A stretch of DNA of 5,018 nt from Gemmatimonadota bacterium (GCA_003222235.1 QHVD01000138.1:5312-10329); one strand, 5' to 3'; positions 1-5,018 are shown, counted from the stretch's first letter. The notes: generated from the sequence alone by a model not told the origin. Made by a program: numbers and translations.

Positions 1-552
1 GTTGAACAGGATACCACTCACCGCGAACAGCCCGTACGACTCGCGGTAGTTCACCGTGATCCAGTGGCCGTACACCTTGGCCACGCCGTACGGGGAGCGC
101 GGGTAGAACGGGGTCGTCTCGCGTTGCGGCGTCTCTTGCGCGTTGCCGAACATCTCGGAGGAGCTGGCCTGGTAGAAGCGGGCCTCGGGGTGCGCGAGCC
201 GCACGGCCTCGAGCAGCCGCGTCACGCCCAGGGCCGTGAACTCACCCGTGAGCACCGGTTGGCTCCAGGAGGTGGGGACGAAACTCTGCGCCGCGAGGTT
301 GTAGACCTCGTCCGGCTTCGCGTCGCGCACGACCGACGTCAGGGAGTGCTGATCGAGCAAGTCCGCGGGCACGATGTGCACCCGGTCCAACAGGTGGCCG
401 ATCCGCTCGTAGGAGTCGTGGGAGGTGCGGCGCACCACGCCAACCACCTCGTACCCCTTGTCGAGCAACAGTTCGGCGAGATAGGACCCATCCTGCCCGG
501 TGATGCCGGTGATGATCGCTGTGCGGCGGCGGGGTTGTCCCTGCTGCTTCAC
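1..552 (-). CDS. gmd: GDP-mannose 4,6-dehydratase, N-terminal half (3' end beyond window)
   Basis: Converts GDP-mannose to GDP-4-keto-6-deoxymannose in the cytoplasm, the NADP-dependent first step toward GDP-fucose, GDP-rhamnose and related deoxysugars. The 184 visible residues are the Rossmann half of an extended short-chain dehydrogenase. The GITGQDG dinucleotide loop is at residues 16-22 and an arginine pair (VVRR) follows strand 2. NLAAQS leads into SSSEMFG (about 130-136), and the YGVAK catalytic Tyr-Lys pair is at Y155/K159. S131, E133, Y155 and K159 line up with the Thr/Glu/Tyr/Lys set of E. coli Gmd. The family usually has about 320-375 residues, so roughly half is missing off the left edge. 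I chose the GTG at 552 because the protein then begins about 15 residues before the glycine loop, as in homologues. An in-frame ATG at 639 would add a Lys/Arg/Pro-rich 29-residue tail with weaker GC3 and a Shine-Dalgarno only 1 nt away. Family is confident; start is uncertain. Confidence 0.93.
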   Translation of the reverse strand, partial: MKQQGQPRRRTAIITGITGQDGSYLAELLLDKGYEVVGVVRRTSHDSYERIGHLLDRVHIVPADLLDQHSLTSVVRDAKPDEVYNLAAQSFVPTSWSQPVLTGEFTALGVTRLLEAVRLAHPEARFYQASSSEMFGNAQETPQRETTPFYPRSPYGVAKVYGHWITVNYRESYGLFAVSGILFN

Positions 553-575
553 GGGCTTAGCTTTGGGCGGCGTTG

Positions 576-595
576 CCCCGCGCTTGCGCGCGGGG
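576..595. repeat. Perfect 8-bp GC inverted repeat (hairpin)
   Basis: CCCCGCGC at 576-583 pairs exactly with GCGCGGGG at 588-595 around a 4-nt TTGC loop. On the + strand it is followed by TTAGTT and lies about 70 nt upstream of rpmB. On the - strand it sits just upstream of the preferred gmd start. It could be a terminator-like or leader hairpin, or a protein site. There is no proper U-tract, so its function is open. Confidence 0.6.
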
Positions 596-602
596 TTAGT
601 TC

Positions 603-622
603 CCCCGCCCTGACGGCCGGGG
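603..622. repeat. Second GC-rich imperfect inverted repeat
   Basis: CCCCGCC at 603-609 pairs with GGCCGGGG at 615-622 around a 5-nt loop, with one bulged C at 618. It begins 7 nt beyond the perfect repeat at 576-595, so the + strand RNA could form two stacked stem-loops before rpmB. No known motif is recognised. Confidence 0.45.
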
Positions 623-663
623 TGATGTTTGGGACTCATACCTTCTTCACGTCTGACAGGCCC

Positions 664-855
664 ATGGCGCGAGTGTGTGAGATTTGTGGCAAGGGCCCCA
701 CGGTGGGGCACCGCGTCAGCCACGCAAACAACAAGACGAACCGGCGCTGGTACCCCAACCTCCAGCGGGTCCGGGCGCTGGTGGACGGCAAGGTCCGGCG
801 CCTGCGCGTCTGCACCCGCTGTCTCAAGTCCAACCGCGTCACCAAAGCGGCCTAA
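664..855 (+). CDS. rpmB: 50S ribosomal protein bL28
   Basis: A small basic protein of the large ribosomal subunit, 63 residues, the usual length for the shorter bL28 forms. It opens MARVCEICGKGP, followed by a VSHANNKT block and an RRWYPNLQ block, the family hallmarks. Two CxxC pairs at C5/C8 and C50/C53 make this the zinc-binding (C+) form. The ATG at 664 gives the canonical N terminus; the reading frame stays open far upstream, but that part is antisense to gmd and does not resemble bL28. A weak AGG lies 3 nt before the start codon, so initiation signals are poor. It is a single-gene unit, divergent from gmd and convergent with the rplQ end of the alpha operon. In many bacteria rpmB pairs with rpmG, which is not adjacent here. 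Confidence 0.97.
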   Translation: MARVCEICGKGPTVGHRVSHANNKTNRRWYPNLQRVRALVDGKVRRLRVCTRCLKSNRVTKAA

Positions 856-859
856 CGAA

Positions 860-885
860 AAGGGGGACTTCGCCAGTCCCCCCTT
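860..885. terminator. Probable bidirectional terminator between rpmB and rplQ
   Basis: AAGGGGGACT (860-869) pairs with AGTCCCCCCTT (875-885) around a TCGCC loop, leaving one extra C. The outer CGAA/TTCG can extend the stem beyond a small internal loop. It starts 4 nt after the rpmB stop. Read leftward, the stem is followed by TTTTCGTTA, a modest U-tract suited to ending the rplQ operon. Read rightward, the U-tract is poorer (TTCGT). The convergent arrangement supports a shared terminator. The remaining gap to rplQ (886-948) shows nothing I recognise. Confidence 0.8.
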
Positions 886-948
886 CGTCGCGCCGCCCCG
901 TCTCTCAGTCCGCCGCCCCCTCAGCGGCCCGAGCCCGACGCGGCGCGT

Positions 949-1305
949 TCACTCACTCAGGAGCTCGATGCGGGCCACGTCTGCGCCGTCGCCCGCGCGA
1001 TGTCCCAGCTTCACGATCCGCGTGTAGCCACCCGGCCGCGACGCGAACCTCGGGCCCAGGTCGGTGAACAGTTTATGGGTGACCGCGCGGTCCTTGAGGC
1101 GGCGCTCCACGAGCCGCCGGGCATGCAGGTCTCCCCGGCGCGCCAGCGTGATCAGCCGCTCCGCGAACGGACGCAACTCCTTCGCCTTCGCCTCCGTCGT
1201 CACCACCCGGTCGTGCTGGAACAGGCTGGTCGCCAGGTTGCGGAGCAGCGCGCGCTTGTGGCTCGAGGTGCGCGAGAGCTGCCGGCCCTTGGCGCGATGC
1301 CGCAT
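949..1305 (-). CDS. rplQ: 50S ribosomal protein bL17
   Basis: A large-subunit protein near the polypeptide exit tunnel, 118 residues, typical for the family. The N terminus MRHRAKGRQLSRTSSHR-like block (here MRHRAKGRQL, then SSHKRALLRNLATSL) is diagnostic of bL17, followed by the TTEAKAKELRPFAERLIT segment. It is the last gene of the alpha operon. Its ATG shares one base with the rpoA stop (TAATG), and a GGAG sits 5 nt upstream inside the rpoA end, so translational coupling is likely. A rho-independent-type hairpin follows about 64 nt after its stop. The product is cytoplasmic and built into the 50S subunit. Nothing is missing or unusual. Confidence 0.98.
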   Translation of the reverse strand: MRHRAKGRQLSRTSSHKRALLRNLATSLFQHDRVVTTEAKAKELRPFAERLITLARRGDLHARRLVERRLKDRAVTHKLFTDLGPRFASRPGGYTRIVKLGHRAGDGADVARIELLSE

Positions 1306-2372
1306 TACTGCTCCGCCCCTTCCCCCTCCGCCTCGGCGAGCTGGGCTTGCGGCGGCATACCCTCATCCGTGATCCGCAGCTCCCCCTCGGTCTCCTCGAA
1401 TTTCATCCCGAAGTTGAGCCCCTCGCGGCGCAGCAGCTCGGCGATCTCGCCCAGCGCCTTCTCCCCCACGTTTTTCACCTTCAGCAGGTCCTCCTCGCGG
1501 TACTGCACGAGGTCGCCCAGGGTGCGGATGTTCGAGTTCTTGAGCGAGTTGACGGAGCGGACCGAGAGGCCCACGTCGTCGATGCTGCGGCTGAGGACGT
1601 CCCGCAGCCGGCTCGTAGCGGCGCCGCCGTTCCCCGCGGGCTGGGCGGCGACCATCGGCACCTTCCCGAAGTCCACGAAGTAGCGGAAGTGCTCCTGCGC
1701 GAGCGCCGCCGCGTAGGCCACGGCGTCCTCGGGCGAGAGCGTGCCGTTGGTCTCGACGGTGAGCGTGAGCCGGTCGTAGTCGGTGCGCTGTCCGACGCGC
1801 GTCTCGGCAACCGTGAAGTTGGCGCGCCGCACCGGGTTGTAGATCGAGTCGACGCGCACGATGTCCACCGGCATCGTCCGGTCGAGGGGATGCTGCTCGG
1901 CCTCCACGTAGCCGCGGCCTTTGTTCACGTATAGCTCGCCGCCGATCTCGCGATCATCCTGGAGCGTGAACAGCAGCTGGTCCTGGTTCACGATCGTCGC
2001 GGCGCTGTGCGCCTCGATGTCGCGGGCGTAGACCGGGCCTGCCTTGTCGCGCTTGATGCGGAGCACGGCCTCGTCCACGTCGGGTACGAGCACCAGCGTG
2101 AGCTGCTTCAGCCGCTGGATGATCTGGTGCACGTCCTCGACGACGCCGGAGACCGTCTGGTGCTCGTGGACCACGCCGTCCAGGCGGAATGCCCAAACCG
2201 CCGCGCCGCGCAACGAGCTGAGCAACATGCGGCGCAGGGCGTTGCCGAGCGTGTATCCATAGCCTCGCTCCAGCGGCTGGAGCCGGAACTCGGCGGCGTT
2301 CGCGTTGTCCTCCCGTTTGGTCATCTCGACCAGGTGGGGGCGGACGAGCCCGGTCAAATCGAGAGTCGTCAT
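1305..2372 (-). CDS. rpoA: DNA-directed RNA polymerase subunit alpha
   Basis: This scaffold subunit dimerises to nucleate RNA polymerase assembly and contacts upstream DNA and activators. It has 355 residues. The N-terminal assembly domain spans about 26-236 and includes ERGYGYTLGNALRRMLLSS (35-53), GRGYVEAEQ (152-160), SIYNPVRRANF and TRVGQRTDYD (191-200). A glycine/alanine-rich linker lies around 241-255. The C-terminal domain spans about 260-325, with VRSVNSLKN (271-279), whose R272 matches the DNA-contacting Arg265 of E. coli, then KVKNVGEKALGEI. An acidic tail follows from 326 to 355. The ATG at 2372 gives the conserved N terminus and overlaps the rpsD stop by one base (TGATG). The frame stays open upstream into rpsD, but that is only a shadow. 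Downstream it is coupled to rplQ through TAATG. Confidence 0.98.
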   Translation of the reverse strand: MTTLDLTGLVRPHLVEMTKREDNANAAEFRLQPLERGYGYTLGNALRRMLLSSLRGAAVWAFRLDGVVHEHQTVSGVVEDVHQIIQRLKQLTLVLVPDVDEAVLRIKRDKAGPVYARDIEAHSAATIVNQDQLLFTLQDDREIGGELYVNKGRGYVEAEQHPLDRTMPVDIVRVDSIYNPVRRANFTVAETRVGQRTDYDRLTLTVETNGTLSPEDAVAYAAALAQEHFRYFVDFGKVPMVAAQPAGNGGAATSRLRDVLSRSIDDVGLSVRSVNSLKNSNIRTLGDLVQYREEDLLKVKNVGEKALGEIAELLRREGLNFGMKFEETEGELRITDEGMPPQAQLAEAEGEGAEQ

Positions 2373-3007
2373 CACTTGGAATAGAGCTCGACGATGAGTT
2401 GTTCTTGCGCGGCGATCGGGATGGCGTCGCGGGTCGGCCGCTCGGTCATCTTCCCCACCGCTTTGTCGGTATCGACCTGAATCCACGACACGGGTTGCCC
2501 TCGGCCGAACTGCTCCAGCGCGTGCCTCACCTGCACCAGCTCGCGGCTCGCTTCGGCGACGCGGACCTCGTCGCCCGGGCGCACGTGGTACGACGAGACG
2601 TCGACCGTGCGGCCGTTCACCTGGACATGGCGGTGACTGACCAGCTGGCGAGCCTGCCGGCGCGACGTCGCGAAGCCCATCCGATACACGAGGTTGTCCA
2701 GCCGGCTCTCGAGCGCGACCAACAGCGCCTCGCCCGTCACGCCAGGCTCCTTCAGCACGCGGTCGAAGATGTTCCGGAACTGACGCTCCGACACGCCATA
2801 GATACGCTTCACCTTTTGCTTCTCGCGCAACTGGCGCGCGTAGTCCGACGCCTTGCGCCGCCGGCCCGACGATTGGCCGTGCTGGCCGGGCGCGTAGGCG
2901 CGCCGCTCCACCGCGCACTTCTCGGTGAGGCAACGAGTCCCCTTGAGGAAGAGCTTCGTCCCCTCGCGGCGGCAGAGCCTGCAGACCGGTCCGGTGTAAC
3001 GGGCCAT
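2372..3007 (-). CDS. rpsD: 30S ribosomal protein uS4
   Basis: Primary 16S rRNA-binding protein that starts assembly of the 30S body. In E. coli and other bacteria it also represses its own operon translationally. It has 211 residues, the usual length. It begins MARYTGPVCRLCRREG. Four cysteines at C9, C12, C26 and C31 form the zinc site of the C+ type seen in Thermus. YAPGQHGQ follows at about residues 38-45. An S4 RNA-binding domain covers about 100-165 (SRLDNLVYRMGFATSRRQARQLVSH, then VNGR). The ATG at 3007 follows the rpsK stop by 3 nt, and its own stop overlaps the rpoA start, so the three are co-translated. No clear Shine-Dalgarno precedes it. The E. coli autoregulatory pseudoknot cannot be confirmed by eye. 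Confidence 0.98.
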   Translation of the reverse strand: MARYTGPVCRLCRREGTKLFLKGTRCLTEKCAVERRAYAPGQHGQSSGRRRKASDYARQLREKQKVKRIYGVSERQFRNIFDRVLKEPGVTGEALLVALESRLDNLVYRMGFATSRRQARQLVSHRHVQVNGRTVDVSSYHVRPGDEVRVAEASRELVQVRHALEQFGRGQPVSWIQVDTDKAVGKMTERPTRDAIPIAAQEQLIVELYSK

Positions 3008-3010
3008 CGC

Positions 3011-3403
3011 TCAGACCCGCCGCTTCTTAGGCGGCCGGCACCCGTTGTGCGGAATCGGCGTGACGTCCCGGATCGAGCGGATCTGAAGCCCCGCGGTGGC
3101 GAGCGCCTGGATCGCCGACTCGCGCCCGGAGCCCGGCCCCTGCACGCGGACGTGCACGCGCCGCATGCCGAGGTTCAGCGCCTCGCGGGCCGCCTGCTCC
3201 GCGGCGACCGTCGCCGCGAACGGCGTGGACTTCTTCGAGCCCGAGAACCCGGCTTTCCCCGAGGAACCCCAGGCGATCGTATTCCCCTGCATGTCCGTGA
3301 TCGTGATGAGCGTGTTGTTGAACGTCGCCGTGATGTGGGCGATGCCCTCCGCCTCCACGACCTTCTTGGCGCGCTTGGCGCCCGTGGGCTTCGCCTGTGC
3401 CAT
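3011..3403 (-). CDS. rpsK: 30S ribosomal protein uS11
   Basis: A small-subunit platform protein that binds 16S rRNA next to the mRNA exit site. It has 130 residues, normal for bacteria. Family signatures are AHITATFNNTLITITD (about 22-37), the GFSGSKKSTPFAA segment (about 52-64), VRVQGPGSGRESA and the C-terminal PIPHNGCRPPKKRRV. The N-terminal 16 residues are the usual Lys/Ala-rich disordered extension. The ATG at 3403 directly abuts the rpsM stop (TAAATG), and no Shine-Dalgarno is visible, so re-initiation after rpsM is the likely way it is translated. The stop lies 3 nt before rpsD. Confidence 0.98.
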   Translation of the reverse strand: MAQAKPTGAKRAKKVVEAEGIAHITATFNNTLITITDMQGNTIAWGSSGKAGFSGSKKSTPFAATVAAEQAAREALNLGMRRVHVRVQGPGSGRESAIQALATAGLQIRSIRDVTPIPHNGCRPPKKRRV

Positions 3404-3787
3404 TTACTTTTTGAGCAGGGGCTTCTTCTTGCCCGCGATCGCGCGCCGCGGCCCCTTCTTGGTGCGCGCATTCGTGTGGGTGCGCTGGCCGCGTACCGGC
3501 AGCCCCTTGCGGTGTCGCGCGCCGCGATAGGTCCCGATCTCCATCAGCCGCTTGATGTTCATCGCGACGTCGGTCCGCAACGCGCCTTCGACCTTGTAGT
3601 CCCGCTCGATCACCTGCCGCAGCCGAGCTACCTCGGCGTCCCGGAGGTCGCGCACACGCGTATCGGGGCTGACCCCGGTCTCGGCGAGCAGCTTTCTCGC
3701 GTTGTTCGCGCCGATGCCGAAGATGTACGGGAGGGCGTACTGAATTTTCTTGTCACGCGGCAAATCAACGCCCGCAATACGTGCCAT
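3404..3787 (-). CDS. rpsM: 30S ribosomal protein uS13
   Basis: A head protein of the 30S subunit that contacts the 50S subunit and, through its C-terminal tail, the P-site tRNA. It has 127 residues, the expected length. The MARIAGVDLPRDKKI start, the YIFGIG helix-two-turn-helix motif (about 21-26) and the C-terminal GTYRGARHRKGLPVRGQRT block (about 86-104) are diagnostic. The tail is Lys/Arg-rich (KKGPRRAIAGKKK). The ATG at 3787 follows the rpmJ stop after 3 nt. A purine run (AGGG) lies within the last rpmJ codons, about 7 nt upstream, and can serve as ribosome-binding site. The stop abuts rpsK. Confidence 0.98.
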   Translation of the reverse strand: MARIAGVDLPRDKKIQYALPYIFGIGANNARKLLAETGVSPDTRVRDLRDAEVARLRQVIERDYKVEGALRTDVAMNIKRLMEIGTYRGARHRKGLPVRGQRTHTNARTKKGPRRAIAGKKKPLLKK

Positions 3788-3790
3788 CCC

Positions 3791-3907
3791 CTAGCCCTGC
3801 CGCTGCTTGTGCTTGGGCGTGCGCTTGCAGATGACCCGGATCACACCCCTCCTCCGGATCACCTTGCAGTGCTCGCAAATCGGTTTGACGCTGGTGCGAA
3901 CTTTCAA
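3791..3907 (-). CDS. rpmJ: 50S ribosomal protein bL36, TTG start
   Basis: The smallest large-subunit protein, 38 residues, the canonical length. The sequence starts MKVRTSVKPICEHC and continues RRRGVIRVICKRTPKHKQRQG. The zinc ligands C11, C14, C27 and H33 are all present, so this is the C+ form. The frame has no ATG or GTG near the expected N terminus. The only start that yields the conserved MKVR opening is the TTG at 3907, backed by a GGAG centred about 10 nt upstream with an 8-nt spacer. The open frame continues through the promoter into the pyrF end, but that part is not coding. It is the first gene of the alpha operon, 3 nt ahead of rpsM and just behind a sigma-70-like promoter. Confidence 0.95.
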   Translation of the reverse strand: MKVRTSVKPICEHCKVIRRRGVIRVICKRTPKHKQRQG

Positions 3908-3915
3908 CGCGCGGG

Positions 3916-3919
3916 CTCC
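3916..3919 (-). promoter_or_regulatory. Ribosome-binding site deciding the rpmJ TTG start
   Basis: GGAG on the - strand with 8 nt before the TTG at 3907. No other start codon suits this site, so it supports the TTG reading. It is one of the few clear Shine-Dalgarno sequences in the operon. Confidence 0.75.
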
Positions 3920-3946
3920 AGAACAAAAATTCCAATCGAGTCGGGA

Positions 3947-3975
3947 ACTATAGACACGCGCGTAACTTCCCGCAA
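3947..3975 (-). promoter_or_regulatory. Putative sigma-70-type promoter for the rpmJ-rplQ operon
   Basis: On the - strand TTGCGG (3970-3975) is followed after exactly 17 nt by TATAGT (3947-3952), which matches the -10 consensus at 5 of 6 positions; the -35 matches at 3 of 6. Initiation would fall near 3940, giving a leader of about 33 nt that carries the rpmJ ribosome-binding site. It lies in the only real gap upstream of the operon. The motif match is visible; activity is inferred. Confidence 0.65.
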
Positions 3976-3988
3976 GGGGCGGGATTAC
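3962..3988. repeat. Inverted repeat overlapping the -35 element
   Basis: TCCCGC (3968-3973) pairs with GCGGGA (3979-3984) around a 5-nt loop. GTAA (3962-3965) pairs with TTAC (3985-3988), leaving a 2-nt bulge. In RNA continuing from pyrF it could act as a weak terminator, though no U-tract follows. As DNA it could be an operator, since one arm covers the -35 hexamer. Both roles are inferred. Confidence 0.5.
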
Positions 3989-4014
3989 GGTACACCCCCC
4001 CCACCCCGATGCCG

Positions 4015-4695
4015 TCACGGTGCCAGTGTCTCCACGAGCCGCTGATACGCCGCCGCCGGGTCCCTGGCGAGGGTGATCGGTCGACCCACCACCAAGTGGG
4101 TCGCGCCGCGGCGGACCGCTTCCGTCGGCGTGACGCTGCGCGCCTGATCGCCGGCGGCATCCTCGGGCGCGCGGACCCCGGGGACGACGATCCACGGTTC
4201 CGGACCAAGTACGTGACGTAGCAGGCCGAGCTCCTGGCCCGAGGCGACGACGCCACGCAACCCCGCCTGCATGGCGGCGCGGGCGAGGCGTTCCACTTCT
4301 AAGCCGAGATCCGGCACGCCCCGGCCCACGATCGCTTCGAAGTCCCCGGGGGCGTGGGACGTGAGGACGGTGACGCCAACGAGCGCGAGGTCGACCGCCG
4401 CCCCAGCAGAGGCGGCGAGCATCGCCCGCCCCCCCAGGCAGTGCACCGTGGCCATCGCCACACCCAGGTCGCGCGCCGCCGCGACGGCGCCGGCGACGGC
4501 GCTGGGGATATCATGCCACTTGAGATCGAGAAACACGTTCATGCCCCGCGCGACGAACTCGCGCACCAGCGCCGGCCCGTCACGCACGTACAGCATCGGG
4601 CCGATCTTCGCCCATTTGAGTCCCGGGAGACGAGCAGCGAGGGCGAGGGCCTCGCGGCCACTCGGCAAGTCGAGGGCGACAACGAGCTCAGCCAC
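4015..4695 (-). CDS. pyrF: Orotidine-5'-phosphate decarboxylase
   Basis: Catalyses the last step of de novo UMP synthesis, decarboxylating OMP to UMP in the cytoplasm. It has 226 residues, typical of the compact bacterial type I enzyme. D9 lies in VVALDL and K30 in KIG. The catalytic motif DLKWHDIP is at 57-64, with D57, K59 and D62 forming the charged Asp-Lys-Asp network. TVHCLGG is at about 83-89. The phosphate-binding end is PGVR (172-175), GDQAR (182-186) and VVGRPIT (202-208). The start is a GTG at 4695 that overlaps the pyrD end by 8 nt, so the two are probably co-translated. MAELVVALD matches the family N terminus, and no better upstream start exists. It ends 107 nt before rpmJ, with a G-rich stretch and a hairpin following. 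Confidence 0.97.
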   Translation of the reverse strand: MAELVVALDLPSGREALALAARLPGLKWAKIGPMLYVRDGPALVREFVARGMNVFLDLKWHDIPSAVAGAVAAARDLGVAMATVHCLGGRAMLAASAGAAVDLALVGVTVLTSHAPGDFEAIVGRGVPDLGLEVERLARAAMQAGLRGVVASGQELGLLRHVLGPEPWIVVPGVRAPEDAAGDQARSVTPTEAVRRGATHLVVGRPITLARDPAAAYQRLVETLAP

Positions 4696-5018
4696 GGACG
4701 CCGACGAGCTCCCGCGCGATGCGCTCGGGCGCGCGCGGGTCCGCCAACGCCGCCGTGCCCACGGCGACGAGCGACGCGCCCGCCGCCAGGTATTCGTGCG
4801 CGTCGCGGCCGGTGCGGATGCCGCCCACGCCGATCACCGGAATGTCCACCTCCGCGCGCACCTTTCGCGTGGCGAGCACACCGATCGGTAGGAGCGCCGG
4901 CCCGCTCACCCCACCAGCGCCCGCACCCAGCCGGCCGTCCAGGATCCCCGGGATGGTGTTCACGAGGGTGACGCCGTCGGCCCCTTCGTCCTCTGCCACC
5001 CGAGCGAGCGCCGCCAGG
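4688..5018 (-). CDS. pyrD: Dihydroorotate dehydrogenase, C-terminal third (5' end beyond window)
   Basis: Oxidises dihydroorotate to orotate on FMN, the fourth step of UMP synthesis. The 109 visible residues belong to the FMN-binding TIM barrel. NTIPG carries a substrate-contacting Asn, GGVSGPALLPIGV matches the SGPAIKPIA segment of class 1 enzymes, and IPVIGVGGIRTGRDA with YLAAGASLVAVGTAAL forms the FMN phosphate site. The GGxSGPA and GVGGI wording fits class 1B, the cytoplasmic form that pairs with the iron-sulfur subunit PyrK; that partner would lie outside the window. About two thirds of a usual 300-310 residue protein is missing off the right edge, including the catalytic Cys/Ser loop, so the subclass is inferred. 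Its TGA lies inside the pyrF start region (8-nt overlap). Confidence 0.94.
   Translation of the reverse strand, partial: LAALARVAEDEGADGVTLVNTIPGILDGRLGAGAGGVSGPALLPIGVLATRKVRAEVDIPVIGVGGIRTGRDAHEYLAAGASLVAVGTAALADPRAPERIARELVGVRG

Larger units (their letters stand above)
553..663. promoter_or_regulatory. Divergent gmd/rpmB intergenic region
   Basis: This short stretch must hold the 5' signals of two genes read in opposite directions, if gmd starts at 552. It contains two GC-rich inverted repeats, described separately. I found no convincing -35/-10 pair for either gene: the best leftward -10 is TATGAG near 636-641, without a well-spaced -35. If gmd instead starts at the ATG at 639, only 24 bp separate the two genes and both promoters would lie within coding sequence. 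The regulatory role is inferred from position. Confidence 0.45.

Noticed and set aside
64..855. Long rightward open frame ending as bL28, running through the gmd region
   Set aside because: Everything before 664 is antisense to clear Gmd coding sequence and shows no bL28 or other family likeness. High GC keeps antisense frames open.
886..948. Possible small RNA or gene between the terminator and rplQ
   Set aside because: Only 63 nt of GC-rich sequence without a start, promoter or stable symmetric repeat that I could support.
1000..1934. Overlapping rightward open frames opposite rplQ and rpoA
   Set aside because: Composition mirrors the complementary coding strand; no recognisable domain or ribosome-binding site.
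2373..2933. Upstream extension of rpoA in the same frame
   Set aside because: It overlaps rpsD in another frame, and the ATG at 2372 already gives the conserved RpoA N terminus.
2399..4045. Rightward open frame of over 500 codons opposite rpsD, rpsK, rpsM and rpmJ
   Set aside because: It is antisense to four certain ribosomal genes; its Arg/Leu/His-rich sequence is typical of GC-rich shadow frames.
3908..4195. Upstream extension of the rpmJ frame
   Set aside because: It would cross the promoter and the 3' end of pyrF; bL36 is complete at 38 residues from the TTG.
4009..4971. Rightward open frames opposite pyrF and pyrD
   Set aside because: They are shadows of certain enzymes and show no domain of their own.

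Overview
This is a GC-rich, gene-dense stretch of an ordinary bacterial chromosome. It carries a ribosomal-protein/RNA-polymerase-alpha operon, with pyrimidine-biosynthesis genes on one side and rpmB plus a nucleotide-sugar gene on the other. The wording of the RpoA and Gmd proteins, the high GC at third codon positions and the gene set suggest Gemmatimonadota or a close relative. That is an inference from remembered family sequences, not a computed placement. No mobile element, CRISPR array, tRNA or rRNA was seen, and every gene is intact apart from the two cut by the window edges.

Layout, left to right. The 5' half of gmd (GDP-mannose 4,6-dehydratase) reads leftward off the left edge. A short divergent intergenic region with two GC-rich inverted repeats (553-663) separates it from rpmB (bL28), which reads rightward. 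A strong hairpin at 860-885 sits between rpmB and the leftward operon and probably ends transcription for both. That operon, in transcription order from right to left, is rpmJ (bL36, TTG start), rpsM (uS13), rpsK (uS11), rpsD (uS4), rpoA and rplQ (bL17). Its genes are separated by 0-3 nt or overlap by 1 nt. A sigma-70-like promoter lies just upstream of rpmJ at 3947-3975. Further right, also leftward, come pyrF (orotidine-5'-phosphate decarboxylase) and the C-terminal third of pyrD (dihydroorotate dehydrogenase), overlapping by 8 nt.

How the genes work together. PyrD and PyrF catalyse the fourth and sixth steps of de novo UMP synthesis. The rpmJ-rplQ block is the conserved alpha operon, co-producing 30S assembly proteins (uS13, uS11, uS4), two 50S proteins and the polymerase alpha subunit. 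rpmB adds another 50S protein from its own unit. Gmd feeds GDP-mannose into GDP-fucose, GDP-rhamnose or related sugars for surface polysaccharide. The genes often found before rpmJ (secY, adk, map, infA) are not adjacent here; pyrD-pyrF takes that place.

I did not find an undescribed biological system. The points most worth checking are non-coding: the hairpin overlapping the -35 of the rpmJ promoter, the paired inverted repeats between gmd and rpmB together with the uncertain gmd start, and the pyrDF/alpha-operon junction.
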